DNA of 64,000 nucleotides from Isoptericola variabilis 225 (GTDB lineage Bacteria > Actinomycetota > Actinomycetes > Actinomycetales > Cellulomonadaceae): contig NC_015588.1 in NCBI RefSeq assembly GCF_000215105.1, positions 1,922,001-1,986,000 of the forward strand, read 5' to 3'. Position numbers and translations under genes: made by a program. Positions 17,810 through 26,036 of this stretch are shown piece by piece; the first letter of the stretch is position 1; each line of letters begins with the position of its first letter. The notes below the pieces were generated by a model. It had not been told where the DNA came from, searched no databases, and saw only the letters and a list, made by a program, of their open reading frames with translations.

Positions 17810-18535
17810 TCAGGCCCGGGCCACCGCGGCGGCGATCGCCTCCCCGAGCTCGGTGGGGCGCGTGAGCATGGGCCAGTGCCCGGTGGGCAGGTCGACGATC
17901 TCGAGGTCGCGCATCGCGGCGAGCTCGGCCGTGTACGGGTGGCCGGCGTCCATGAAGTGCCGGTACATCTGCGTCGGGCTCTCGAAGCCCTCGAACACCT
18001 CGCACGCGATGACGGTGCTCGGCACGTCGTAGCGCCGCTCGACGGTGAGGCGCACGGGGTCCGAGGCGACGCGCGCCGGCGTCGGGACCGCCTGGGCCCG
18101 GAACCGCGCGCGCAGCTCGTCGTCGAGGTCGACGAGGTCGGCGTCGTCGAACACCGACCAGTCCGGCAGCGGGATCTCGCCGTCGACGACCGGCAGCTCG
18201 TCGTTGATGACCCCGCCGTCGCCGATCGGCAGCGCGTCGACGTAGACGTTGCGGGCGATGCGGTCCGGCCTGCGGTCCGCCACCGCGTGGATCACGGCAC
18301 CGCCGCCCGAGTGGCCCACGAGGGCGACGGACGCGTCCGGACCGAGCGCGTCGAGCGCCTCGACCACCGCGGCGACGTGGTCCTCGAACGTGATGCCGGA
18401 GCGGTCCTCTTCGACCGACCCCATGCCGGGCAGGGTGAGCGGGTGCACGGTGTGCCCCGCGGCGACGAGGGGCGGGGTGACGGCGTCCCACGCGGACGCG
18501 TTCAGCCAGAAGCCGGGAACCAGGATGATGTCCAT
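17810..18535 (-). CDS. Alpha/beta hydrolase
   Basis: Soluble serine hydrolase, 241 aa, substrate unknown. The nucleophile elbow is GHSGGGAVIHAV, and the catalytic His is probably in LPTGHWPMLTRP near the C-terminus; the N-terminal VPGFWLNASAWD supplies the oxyanion-hole region. ATG 18535 is preceded by TACGGT at 6 nt, so it is probably leaderless. It converges on parC with a 4-bp gap and is divergent from a GNAT gene. Confidence 0.88.
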   Translation of the reverse strand: MDIILVPGFWLNASAWDAVTPPLVAAGHTVHPLTLPGMGSVEEDRSGITFEDHVAAVVEALDALGPDASVALVGHSGGGAVIHAVADRRPDRIARNVYVDALPIGDGGVINDELPVVDGEIPLPDWSVFDDADLVDLDDELRARFRAQAVPTPARVASDPVRLTVERRYDVPSTVIACEVFEGFESPTQMYRHFMDAGHPYTAELAAMRDLEIVDLPTGHWPMLTRPTELGEAIAAAVARA

Positions 18536-18541
18536 GCCTCG

Positions 18542-18547
18542 ACCGTA
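18542..18547 (-). promoter_or_regulatory. -10-like TACGGT for the alpha/beta hydrolase, leaderless
   Basis: TACGGT on the minus strand, 6 nt before the ATG at 18535, in a 41-bp divergent gap. Confidence 0.5.
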
Positions 18548-18576
18548 GACGTGACCACCGACACAGGATTGGTTGG

Positions 18577-19020
18577 ATGGGTGGCATGACCGAGATCAGC
18601 ACCGCCCGCCACGTCTTCTCCTCCGACCCGTCGCGCATCGACGCCGAGCGCGTCCACGCGCTGCTGTCGACGCACGCGTACTGGGCCCTCGGCCGGCCGC
18701 GCGAGGTCCACGAGGCCGCGATGGCGGGCTCGCGGAACTACGGCGTGTACGACGCCGAGACGGGCCGGCAGCTCGCCTACGCGCGCGTCGTGACCGACGG
18801 CGCGACGTTCGCGTGGCTGTGCGACGTCATCGTGGACCCCGACGCACGCGGCGCCGGGATCGGGGTCCGGCTCGTCCAGGGGGTCCTCGCCGACCTCGAG
18901 CCGCTGCGGCTCAAGCGGATCGCGCTCGTCACCGAGGACGCGCACGGGCTCTACCGCAAGGCCGGGTTCGAGGTCCTCGACGACCCCGAGCGGTGGATGG
19001 TGCGTCCGGGCGTCCTGTGA
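18577..19020 (+). CDS. GNAT family N-acetyltransferase
   Basis: Small acetyltransferase, 147 aa. The fold is clear from YWALGRPREVHEAAMAGSRN, the beta4 strand FAWLCDVIVDPDARGAGIGV with the acetyl-CoA loop, and the C-terminal LYRKAGFEVLDDPERWM. It resembles the PA2578-like group of unknown substrate. Start ATG 18577 follows an AGGATT hexamer by 6 nt; a second ATG three codons later is an alternative. Confidence 0.88.
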   Translation: MGGMTEISTARHVFSSDPSRIDAERVHALLSTHAYWALGRPREVHEAAMAGSRNYGVYDAETGRQLAYARVVTDGATFAWLCDVIVDPDARGAGIGVRLVQGVLADLEPLRLKRIALVTEDAHGLYRKAGFEVLDDPERWMVRPGVL

Positions 19021-19024
19021 CGCG

Positions 19025-19744
19025 TCAGCGGCGCGGCACCCGCTCGCGCGCGAGCACGCCCGAGACGATCAGCGCCTGCCCCGCGACGTAGGTGAGCATG
19101 ATCCAGAACCCGGGGACGGGCGGCGTGAACCAGGCGGTGAACGCGTCGAGCGCGATCATCGCGTCGGAGGCGAGGAACACCGCTCCCCCGAAGCCCGCGA
19201 GGGGGTGCACGCCCGTCGCCATCACGGCCATGGCCACGAGGCACGCGCCGTAGACGACGACGGCCGCGAGCAGCACGCCGGGAGCGCCCGGCGCGCACGC
19301 CGCGACGAGACCGACGGCGGTCAGCACGTAGAGCGAGAGGGCGGGCGGGCGCCGCGTGAGGCTCGCCGCCCGCGTAGGCCAGAACGCGGCGACGTAGGTG
19401 AGCTGGGCGCACAGGAAGAGGACGACCAGGACGAGGAACGCGACGTCGCGATGGAACAGGTCGGGAACGGTGTCGCCGAGCCACGAGAACCCGAGCGCGA
19501 GAAGGACCAGGCGGACGAGCCGCGACCGGGGTGCCGCCGTCGCGCACACGACCACGAGCGCGAGAGCGGGCATGAGCCACCACTGCGTCACGCGCGCGTG
19601 GTCCGGCTCCTGCGCGGCCTGGGCGGCGAGGTGGACCACGGTGAGCGCACCGAGCACCACGGCCGCGGCGCGGGCCGCCGGGGTCGGCAGCAGCCGGTCG
19701 GGATCCGGCCCGGTGCGCGGGCGGGGTGGAGCGACGTCGGTCAC
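19025..19744 (-). CDS. YhhN/TMEM86-family lysoplasmalogenase-like membrane protein
   Basis: Polytopic membrane protein of 239 aa, about eight spans, with family-like blocks LALGFSWLGDTVPDL and GGAVFLASDAMIALDAF carrying the conserved acidic residues of the active site. Eukaryotic members cleave lysoplasmalogen; the bacterial role is less certain. The GTG at 19744 is chosen because TATGCT ends 7 nt upstream, and the ATG at 19756 lies inside that hexamer. Confidence 0.82.
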   Translation of the reverse strand: MTDVAPPRPRTGPDPDRLLPTPAARAAAVVLGALTVVHLAAQAAQEPDHARVTQWWLMPALALVVVCATAAPRSRLVRLVLLALGFSWLGDTVPDLFHRDVAFLVLVVLFLCAQLTYVAAFWPTRAASLTRRPPALSLYVLTAVGLVAACAPGAPGVLLAAVVVYGACLVAMAVMATGVHPLAGFGGAVFLASDAMIALDAFTAWFTPPVPGFWIMLTYVAGQALIVSGVLARERVPRR

Positions 19745-19751
19745 GGCGGGC

Positions 19752-19757
19752 AGCATA
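19752..19757 (-). promoter_or_regulatory. -10-like TATGCT for the YhhN-family gene, leaderless
   Basis: TATGCT on the minus strand, 7 nt before the GTG at 19744. The overlap with the upstream ATG decides the start. Confidence 0.5.
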
Positions 19758-19777
19758 GCCGCCCGCCGTGACCGCCC

Positions 19778-20914
19778 TCACAGCTCGACGGAGTACATCC
19801 TCGAGCCGTGCGTCTTGGTGTAGCCGAGGCTCGCGTACAGGCCGTCGGCGCCGGTCGGGTTCGCCGTGTCGACGTCGAGCGCGGCGAACTCGATGCCGTC
19901 GGCGGCGAGCGCGCGCATGCCGGCCGCGAGCGCCGCGACGGCGACCTTGCGGCCCCGGTAGGCGCGCCGCACGCCGAGGATGTCGGTGTACCCGAAGGTG
20001 AACCCGCGGACGGCCCAGTCCTCCTCGAACCGGGACGCGAGCTGGTAGCCGACGACGAGCGGCTCGCCGGCGCGCAGGGCGGCGGCGGTCTCGGCGTCGG
20101 TGTCGGGCGAGGCGAGCAGCGCCTCGACGTCGGGGGCGTCGTCGACCACGACGAACGACCACGCCGGCGCGAACGCCGAGCGGCCGTTCTTCCACTGCTC
20201 GGGCGTCTGCGGCTCGCTGCCCCAGTGGTCGCGGAACGCGTCGTTGTGCGCCAGGCGCGTCGGCTCGTCGTACTCGGCGGCGAACGGCACGAGGCGCAGC
20301 GAGCCCTCGAGCGCGACGTCGGGCACCGGCGCGGCGTCGAGGTCGCGCAGGTCGCGCATGAGCTCGGAGTAGAACCGGTGCGCGCCGAAGCCGAAGCGCT
20401 CGTAGAGGCGGTTCTTCTCGACGGGGCCGTCGTCCTCGGCGAACACCGCGAGGCGGGCGGGGACGTCCTTGCCCGACGCCGCGAGCACCTGGCGGCCGCG
20501 GGCGACCTGCCACGCGAACAGCTCGCGGCCGATGCCCTCGCCGCGGCGCTCCGGGTGCACGCCGCCGAAGAGGAACGCCCGCACGGTGCGGGTGTCTCCC
20601 GGCATCGAGTCGACGAGCCCGTAGGCGCGCAGGACGCCGTCGGCGTCGAAGCCGAGCAGCGAGTCGGTGTCGTAGCGGCGCCAGGGTGCGTCGAACATCT
20701 CGAGGATCTCCTCGAGCGTCTCGCGGTAGGGCTCGCGGTCGACGTCGGCGATGGTGTTGCGCAGGTCGAGCAGGGCGCGCGCGTCGTCGCGCGTCGCGGG
20801 ACGCCACGCGAGGTCGCCCGCGGTGACGTGCGGCAGCTGTGCCGGCGCGGCGGCGCGCTCGGCGATCGGGGCGAGGCGTGCGCCGGCCTCGGGATCGGTG
20901 TCGGTGGCGGTCAT
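19778..20914 (-). CDS. Tandem-GNAT N-acetyltransferase
   Basis: Cytoplasmic protein of 378 aa with two GNAT domains. The first (about 30-195) has AFLFGGVHPERRGEGIGREL; the second (about 215-375) has GVRRAYRGRKVAVAALAAGM and ends GYTKTHGSRMYSVEL. The layout resembles mycothiol synthase-like double GNATs, but the sequence does not allow a firm MshD call. TACCGT ends 6 nt before the ATG, so it is probably leaderless. It is divergent from metH. Confidence 0.85.
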   Translation of the reverse strand: MTATDTDPEAGARLAPIAERAAAPAQLPHVTAGDLAWRPATRDDARALLDLRNTIADVDREPYRETLEEILEMFDAPWRRYDTDSLLGFDADGVLRAYGLVDSMPGDTRTVRAFLFGGVHPERRGEGIGRELFAWQVARGRQVLAASGKDVPARLAVFAEDDGPVEKNRLYERFGFGAHRFYSELMRDLRDLDAAPVPDVALEGSLRLVPFAAEYDEPTRLAHNDAFRDHWGSEPQTPEQWKNGRSAFAPAWSFVVVDDAPDVEALLASPDTDAETAAALRAGEPLVVGYQLASRFEEDWAVRGFTFGYTDILGVRRAYRGRKVAVAALAAGMRALAADGIEFAALDVDTANPTGADGLYASLGYTKTHGSRMYSVEL

Positions 20915-20920
20915 GCTCCG

Positions 20921-20926
20921 ACGGTA
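20921..20926 (-). promoter_or_regulatory. -10-like TACCGT for the tandem GNAT, leaderless
   Basis: TACCGT on the minus strand, 6 nt before the ATG at 20914. Confidence 0.5.
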
Positions 20927-20995
20927 GGCCGGTGCGCCGCCGGACGGCAGCGTTTTTGTGGGTGAACGTCCGGGCCGCGCACGCCCCGCCGCGGT

Positions 20996-21001
20996 TACCC
21001 T
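20996..21001 (+). promoter_or_regulatory. -10-like TACCCT for metH, leaderless
   Basis: TACCCT ends 6 nt before the GTG of metH. The 93-bp gap before metH has no room for a cobalamin or SAM riboswitch if this is the promoter. Confidence 0.5.
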
Positions 21002-21007
21002 GCACGG

Positions 21008-24000
21008 GTGACCTCCACCCTCGACGTCTCCGCCGCCGACGCCCGTGCCGACGCCCTGCTGCAGGCGATGCGCACGCGCGTCGTCGTGGCCGACGGCGCG
21101 ATGGGCACGATGATCCAGGACGCGGACCCGACGCTCGAGGACTACGAGGGCCACGAGGGCTGCAACGAGGTCCTCAACGTCTCCCGCCCCGACATCATCC
21201 GCTCGGTGCACGACGCGTACCTCGAGGTGGGGGTCGACGCGATCGAGACCAACACGTTCGGCGCCAACTGGTCGAACCTGTCGGACTACGGCATCGAGGA
21301 CCGCATCCGCGAGCTGGCGCGGGCCGGCGCCGAGCTCGCGCGCGAGCGCGCGGACGCCTGGTCGACGCCCGAGCACCCCCGCTGGGTCCTGGGCTCCATG
21401 GGCCCGGGCACGAAGCTGCCCTCGCTCGGCCACACGACGTACGCGCACCTGAAGGCCACCTTCGCCGAGCAGGCGGCCGGGCTCCTCGAGGGCGGAGCCG
21501 ACGCGATCCTCGTCGAGACGAGCCAGGACCTCCTGCAGGCCAAGGCCGCGGTCAACGGCGCGCGCGAGGCGATGGCCGCCGTCGGGCGGCGCGTGCCGGT
21601 CATCGTGTCGGTCACGGTCGAGACGACCGGGACGATGCTCATGGGCTCGGAGATCGGCGCCGCCCTGACCACGCTGCAGGCGCTCGGCGTCGACGCGATC
21701 GGGCTGAACTGCGCCACCGGCCCCGACCAGATGAGCGAGCACCTGCGCCACCTTGCCCGCCACAGCGAGGTCCCCGTCGCGTGCATGCCCAACGCCGGCC
21801 TGCCCGAGCTCGGCCCGAAGGGCGCGGTCTACCCGCTCACCGCGCCGGAGCTCGCGACGGCGCACGCGCAGTTCGTCGAGGAGTTCTCGCTCGGGCTCGT
21901 GGGCGGCTGCTGCGGCACGACGCCGGAGCACCTGCGGCAGGTGGTCGAGGCCGTGCGCGGCCGCGAGCTGACCGCCCGGCCGGTCGAGCGGGAGAACGGC
22001 GTCGCGTCGCTGTACTCGCACACCGACCTGCACCAGGACGCCTCCTACCTCGCCATCGGCGAGCGGACGAACGCCAACGGTTCAAAGGCGTTCCGCGAGG
22101 CGATGCTCGATGGCCGCTGGGACGACGTCGTCGACATCGCCCGCGCGCAGACGCGCGACGGCGCCCACCTGCTCGACGTGTGCGTCGACTACGTGGGTCG
22201 CGACGGCGTCGCGGACGTGCGCGAGGTCGTCTCCCGCCTGGCGTCGGCCTCGACGCTGCCGCTGGTCATCGACTCCACCGAGCCGGAGGTCATCAAGGCG
22301 GGCCTCGAGCTCGTCGGCGGGCGCGCCGTCGTGAACTCGGTGAACTTCGAGGACGGCGACGGCCCGACGTCGCGGTTCGCCCGCATCATGCCGCTCGTCA
22401 AGGAGCACGGGGCCGCCGTCATCGCGCTGACGATCGACGAGGAGGGCCAGGCACGCACGGCCGAGAAGAAGGTCGCGATCGCGTCGCGCCTCATCGACAC
22501 CCTGACCGGCGACTGGGGCATGCGGGTCGACGACATCATCGTCGACGCGCTGACGTTCCCCATCGCGACCGGCCAGGAGGAGACGCGGCGCGACGCGATC
22601 GAGACGATCGAGGCGATCCGTGAGATCACCCGCCGCTACCCCGGCGTGCACACCACGCTCGGCGTCTCCAACGTGTCGTTCGGCCTGAACCCGGCCGCGC
22701 GCACGGTGCTCAACTCGGTGTTCCTGCACGAGGCCGTCCAGGCCGGCCTCGACTCCGCCATCGTGCACGCGGCGAAGATCCTGCCCCGCACCGCGATCCC
22801 CGACGAGCAGTGGGAGGCGGCCGAGGACCTCGTGCGGGACCGGCGCCGGTACGACGACGAGGGCAACCTCGTCCACGACCCGCTCTCCCACCTGCTCGAG
22901 CTGTTCAGCGGCGTCGACTCCGCTTCGCTGCGCGACCAGCGCGCCGCCGAGCTCGCCGCGCTGCCCGTGGGCGAGCGGCTCGAGCGGCGGATCATCGACG
23001 GCGCGCGCAAGGGGCTCGAGGACGACGTCGAGGAGGCGCTCGCCTTGGGCATGAAGGCGCTCGACATCGTCAACACCCACCTGCTGGGCGGCATGAAGGT
23101 CGTCGGCGAGCTGTTCGGTTCGGGGCAGATGCAGCTGCCGTTCGTGCTCCAGTCCGCCGAGGTCATGAAGGCGGCCGTCGCGCTGCTCGAGCCGCACATG
23201 GAGCGCGTGGCCGGCGGACCCGACGAGACCAAGGGCACGATCGTGCTGGCGACCGTGCGCGGCGACGTGCACGACATCGGCAAGAACCTCGTCGACATCA
23301 TCCTGACGAACAACGGCTACAAGGTCGTCAACATCGGCATCAAGCAGCCGATCTCGGCCATGATCGAGGCGGCCGAGCAGCACGACGCCGACGTCATCGG
23401 GATGTCCGGGCTGCTCGTGAAGTCGACCGTGGTCATGAAGGAGAACCTCGAGGAACTCGTCTCGCGCGGCCTCGAGAAGAAGTGGCCGATCCTGCTCGGC
23501 GGCGCGGCCCTGACGCGCACCTACGTCGAGGACGACCTCGCCTCGATGTTCCCCGGCACCGTCCGGTACGCGCGCGACGCGTTCGAGGGGCTGCGGCTCA
23601 TGGAGCCGCTGGTGCGGATCGCGCGCGGCGCGTCGCCCGACGACGTCGGGCTGCCTCCGCTGCGCAAGCGCCGGCACGACGTCGTCAAGGTCACCGAGAC
23701 CGCGCCCGAGGAGCTCCCGGCACGCTCCGACGTCGCGACCGACAACCCCGTGCCCACGCCGCCGTTCTGGGGCACGCGGATCGTCAAGGGCGTGCAGCTC
23801 GCCGACTACGCCGCCTTCCTCGACGAGCGCGCGACGTTCATGGGCCAGTGGGGCTTGAAGCCGGGGCGCGGAGACGACGGCGCCTCGTACGAGGAGCTCG
23901 TCGAGACCGAGGGTCGCCCGCGCCTGGCCGAGTGGCTCGAGCGCATCCGGACCGAGTCGATCCTCGACCCGACCGTGGTGTACGGGTACTTCCCCGTGTG

Positions 24001-24583
24001 GTCGGAGGGGAACGACCTCGTCGTCGGCCACCACGAGGGGCCCGACGGCGGGTCCGGCGGCCCGGTGGGGACCGAGCGGCTGCGGTTCCGGTTCCCGCGG
24101 CAGCGCCGCGACCGGCACCTGTGCCTCGCGGACTTCGTCAAGCCGCGGTCCTGGGCCGAGGAGACCGGGCGGTTCGACGTGCTGCCCGTGCAGCTCGTGA
24201 CCGTCGGCGACTCGGTGTCGCAGCACACCGCGCGACTCTTCGAGGCGAACCGGTACCGCGAGTACATGGAGCTGCACGGACTGTCCGTCCAGCTCACCGA
24301 GGCACTCGCCGAGTTCTGGCACGCGCGGGTGCGCGACGAGCTCGGGTTCGCCGACGAGGACCCGTCCGACGTCGAGGGGATGTTCAAGCTCGCGTACCGC
24401 GGGGCACGCTTCTCGCTCGGCTACCCCGCCTGCCCCGACATGGAGGACCGCCGCAAGGTCGTCGAGCTGCTGCGGCCCGAGCGCGTGGGCGTGGTCCTGT
24501 CCGACGAGCTGCAGCTGCACCCCGAGCAGTCCACCGACGCGTTCGTGTTCCACCACCCCGAGGCCAAGTACTTCTCGGTGTGA
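21008..24583 (+). CDS. metH: Cobalamin-dependent methionine synthase
   Basis: Transfers methyl from 5-methyl-tetrahydrofolate to homocysteine through methylcobalamin; 1191 aa, full length. Domains in order: homocysteine-binding (1 to about 330, zinc ligands in GGCCGTTPEHL), pterin-binding (about 345-620), the B12 cap and Rossmann domain with the His-on motif DVHDIGKN (about residue 753), and the C-terminal AdoMet reactivation domain ending near ARFSLGYPACPDMEDRRKV. GTG start. No MetE is in the window, so methionine synthesis here would depend on B12. Confidence 0.97.
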   Translation: MTSTLDVSAADARADALLQAMRTRVVVADGAMGTMIQDADPTLEDYEGHEGCNEVLNVSRPDIIRSVHDAYLEVGVDAIETNTFGANWSNLSDYGIEDRIRELARAGAELARERADAWSTPEHPRWVLGSMGPGTKLPSLGHTTYAHLKATFAEQAAGLLEGGADAILVETSQDLLQAKAAVNGAREAMAAVGRRVPVIVSVTVETTGTMLMGSEIGAALTTLQALGVDAIGLNCATGPDQMSEHLRHLARHSEVPVACMPNAGLPELGPKGAVYPLTAPELATAHAQFVEEFSLGLVGGCCGTTPEHLRQVVEAVRGRELTARPVERENGVASLYSHTDLHQDASYLAIGERTNANGSKAFREAMLDGRWDDVVDIARAQTRDGAHLLDVCVDYVGRDGVADVREVVSRLASASTLPLVIDSTEPEVIKAGLELVGGRAVVNSVNFEDGDGPTSRFARIMPLVKEHGAAVIALTIDEEGQARTAEKKVAIASRLIDTLTGDWGMRVDDIIVDALTFPIATGQEETRRDAIETIEAIREITRRYPGVHTTLGVSNVSFGLNPAARTVLNSVFLHEAVQAGLDSAIVHAAKILPRTAIPDEQWEAAEDLVRDRRRYDDEGNLVHDPLSHLLELFSGVDSASLRDQRAAELAALPVGERLERRIIDGARKGLEDDVEEALALGMKALDIVNTHLLGGMKVVGELFGSGQMQLPFVLQSAEVMKAAVALLEPHMERVAGGPDETKGTIVLATVRGDVHDIGKNLVDIILTNNGYKVVNIGIKQPISAMIEAAEQHDADVIGMSGLLVKSTVVMKENLEELVSRGLEKKWPILLGGAALTRTYVEDDLASMFPGTVRYARDAFEGLRLMEPLVRIARGASPDDVGLPPLRKRRHDVVKVTETAPEELPARSDVATDNPVPTPPFWGTRIVKGVQLADYAAFLDERATFMGQWGLKPGRGDDGASYEELVETEGRPRLAEWLERIRTESILDPTVVYGYFPVWSEGNDLVVGHHEGPDGGSGGPVGTERLRFRFPRQRRDRHLCLADFVKPRSWAEETGRFDVLPVQLVTVGDSVSQHTARLFEANRYREYMELHGLSVQLTEALAEFWHARVRDELGFADEDPSDVEGMFKLAYRGARFSLGYPACPDMEDRRKVVELLRPERVGVVLSDELQLHPEQSTDAFVFHHPEAKYFSV

Positions 24584-24613
24584 CGCGAGCGCGGGGCGAC
24601 GCGGGCGGGCGAC

Positions 24614-25183
24614 TCAGACGTCGCGGCGTCGGAAGACCACCTCCGCGAGCGTGAGGACGAGCGCGACCCACAGCGCGACCCAGCCGAGGAAGGCGGGGCT
24701 GAGGGGCGTCTCGGACAGGAAGGGATGCCCGCCGAACGCCTCGGCCGCACGGGTGAGCAGGCCCGGGTCCTGGAACGCGTTCATCGCCCCGCGCCACAGG
24801 CCGTCGGTGGGCAGCAGGACCCGGGACACGCTCCCGACGCGCGCGAGCGTCTCGTTGCCGAACACCTCGGCGATGGCCCCGACGACTCCGGCGACCCACG
24901 TGGCGCCGAAGATCCCGACCGCGACCATGCCGGATGCCATGGGCGAGACGACGGTCGACAGCAGCAGGGCGAGGGTGAGCAGCACGGTGGTCTGCGCGGC
25001 GAGCAGGTCGGGCAGCTCGGCGAGCGCGGCCACGTCGTCGCCGGACACCTCGACCGGCGCCACCTGGTCGGTACGGAAGATCTCGAGCCACCCGGTCGCG
25101 GCGGCGACGCTGCCGCCGGCCAGGATGGTGCCTACCGCGACGGCCGCGATCAGCGGTCGGCGCCTGCCGGACTCGTGGTGCAT
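24614..25183 (-). CDS. ABC-2-type permease, probably truncated
   Basis: Membrane protein of 189 aa. After a basic N-terminus and one span (LIAAVAVGTILAGGSVAAA) comes a block typical of the C-terminal half of ABC-2 permeases: LLSTVVSPMASGMVAVGIFG, then SVSRVLLPTDGLWRGAMNAF and a final span ending in FRRRDV. Only about four spans are present instead of six, and its length is well below the usual 250-300 aa, so an internal part seems lost. No ATPase gene is adjacent. A GAGGAG ribosome binding site and an upstream dyad operator remain. Confidence 0.6.
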   Translation of the reverse strand: MHHESGRRRPLIAAVAVGTILAGGSVAAATGWLEIFRTDQVAPVEVSGDDVAALAELPDLLAAQTTVLLTLALLLSTVVSPMASGMVAVGIFGATWVAGVVGAIAEVFGNETLARVGSVSRVLLPTDGLWRGAMNAFQDPGLLTRAAEAFGGHPFLSETPLSPAFLGWVALWVALVLTLAEVVFRRRDV

Positions 25184-25211
25184 GTCGATCCGCTCCTCGG
25201 GCAGGTCGGAT

Positions 25212-25253
25212 TACCTTGTGCTGCTAGGTATTGAACCCTAGCAGCACGAGGTA
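25212..25253. promoter_or_regulatory. Paired dyad operator (two TACCT-N9-AGGTA sites in inverted arrangement)
   Basis: A 17-bp inverted repeat (25212-25228 / 25237-25253, one T-C difference between arms) around an 8-nt centre. Each half is itself a dyad: TACCT-N9-AGGTA at 25212-25230, perfect, and a degraded copy at 25235-25253, their centres 23 bp apart. It lies 29 bp upstream of the truncated ABC-2 permease. This looks like an operator for a dimeric regulator, possibly PadR- or TetR-type, but no regulator gene is in the window. Confidence 0.65.
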
Positions 25254-25300
25254 TCCGCCACCACACCCGAGGGTCGCCGCACCGCGCCGTCGACGAGCGT

Positions 25301-25350
25301 CTCCATCTGTCGCCCGAGGACCGTCGGAAGGCGACGAACGCGGACGGAGG
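25301..25350 (+). repeat. Intergenic repeat GTCGCCC-N15-GCGACGAACG, copy 1
   Basis: Arms at 25309-25315 and 25331-25340, able to form a small hairpin, followed by a GGACGGAG tail. The same arms and 15-nt spacing occur twice more, inverted, at 54721-54765 and 54806-54850. Confidence 0.6.
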
Positions 25351-25362
25351 TGCCGTCGTCGT

Positions 25363-25462
25363 GCGCTACGTCGCGGCGGGCGGCGCTACTTCGCGGCCGG
25401 GCGCGCTACCTCGTCGAGTGGCGCGCTACCTCGGCGGGAGGTGTTCTACCGCGCCGGGTGGG
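25363..25462. repeat. Tandem array of five 20-bp units
   Basis: Five head-to-tail units with exact 20-bp period, starting at 25363, 25383, 25403, 25423 and 25443; a clear unit is GCGCTACCTCGGCGGGAGGT. The first seven bases (GCGCTAC) are invariant in units 1-4. The array runs into the 3' end of the DUF6580 gene, whose TAG stop (25446-25448, minus strand) is inside unit 5. Confidence 0.75.
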
Positions 25463-26036
25463 CGGCGGGGCCGACGGCGGGCAGGTGCTCGAGGCGCTCG
25501 ACGAGTGCCACCACGGCCGCGGCCATCGGCACGAGCACGAGGTTGCCGACCAGCATGGGCCGCAGGAACGGAAGCCCGGCGACGTAGCTCGCGAGCAGCC
25601 CGTCGAGACCCGCGGGGTAGAAGGTGCCGCGGCTCTGCAGCCACACGCCGAAGTTGGTCCACAGGTAGAAGAACAGCGAGCTGCCGACGCCGTACCCGAG
25701 CGCGACGGCGAACCGTCGTCCACCCTCCGTCCGCCGGGTCCACAGCGCGGCGAGCCCGATGGCCGCCCACGCCGTCCAGGTGAACAGGAGGATCGCGGTG
25801 TTGCCGAGCAGCAGGTCGCTGACCGCCACGACGGCGAGCGGCACCAGGGCCGCGAGACGGTGCCGCAGCAGCCCGGCGGCGAGGAACGCCGCCGCGGTGG
25901 ACAACTCGAGGTTCGGCGGCGCGCCGAGGTCGTCCTTGACCAGCCGCCACACGACGGCGGCGACCACGACGAGCACGGCGACCAGCGGCCGCCACCACCG
26001 ACGCAGCAGCTCGCGCGCGGTCAGGTCACCGCTCAC
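25446..26036 (-). CDS. DUF6580-family putative transport protein (ECF S-component-like)
   Basis: Membrane protein of 196 aa with about six spans. Family-like blocks: PNLELSTAAAFLAAGLL, LVPLAVVAVSDLLLGN and SLFFYLWTNFGVWLQSRGTF followed by GLLASYVAGLPFL. DUF6580 proteins look like substrate-capture subunits of energy-coupling-factor transporters. The GTG at 26036 overlaps the stop of the DUF4430 lipoprotein gene (GTGA), so the two are coupled. No ECF A or T subunits are in the window. The stop codon lies in the tandem array. Confidence 0.75.
   Translation of the reverse strand: MSGDLTARELLRRWWRPLVAVLVVVAAVVWRLVKDDLGAPPNLELSTAAAFLAAGLLRHRLAALVPLAVVAVSDLLLGNTAILLFTWTAWAAIGLAALWTRRTEGGRRFAVALGYGVGSSLFFYLWTNFGVWLQSRGTFYPAGLDGLLASYVAGLPFLRPMLVGNLVLVPMAAAVVALVERLEHLPAVGPAAHPAR

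Noticed and set aside
19745..19756. ATG start (MLPAV) for the YhhN-family gene
   Set aside because: The ATG is part of the TATGCT -10-like box, so GTG 19744 is preferred.
20915..21007. Cobalamin or SAM riboswitch before metH
   Set aside because: The gap is 93 bp, part of it is the divergent GNAT promoter, and no B12-box-like or SAM-core sequence was found.
25363..25462. CRISPR array
   Set aside because: Repeats are adjacent with no spacers, no cas genes nearby.
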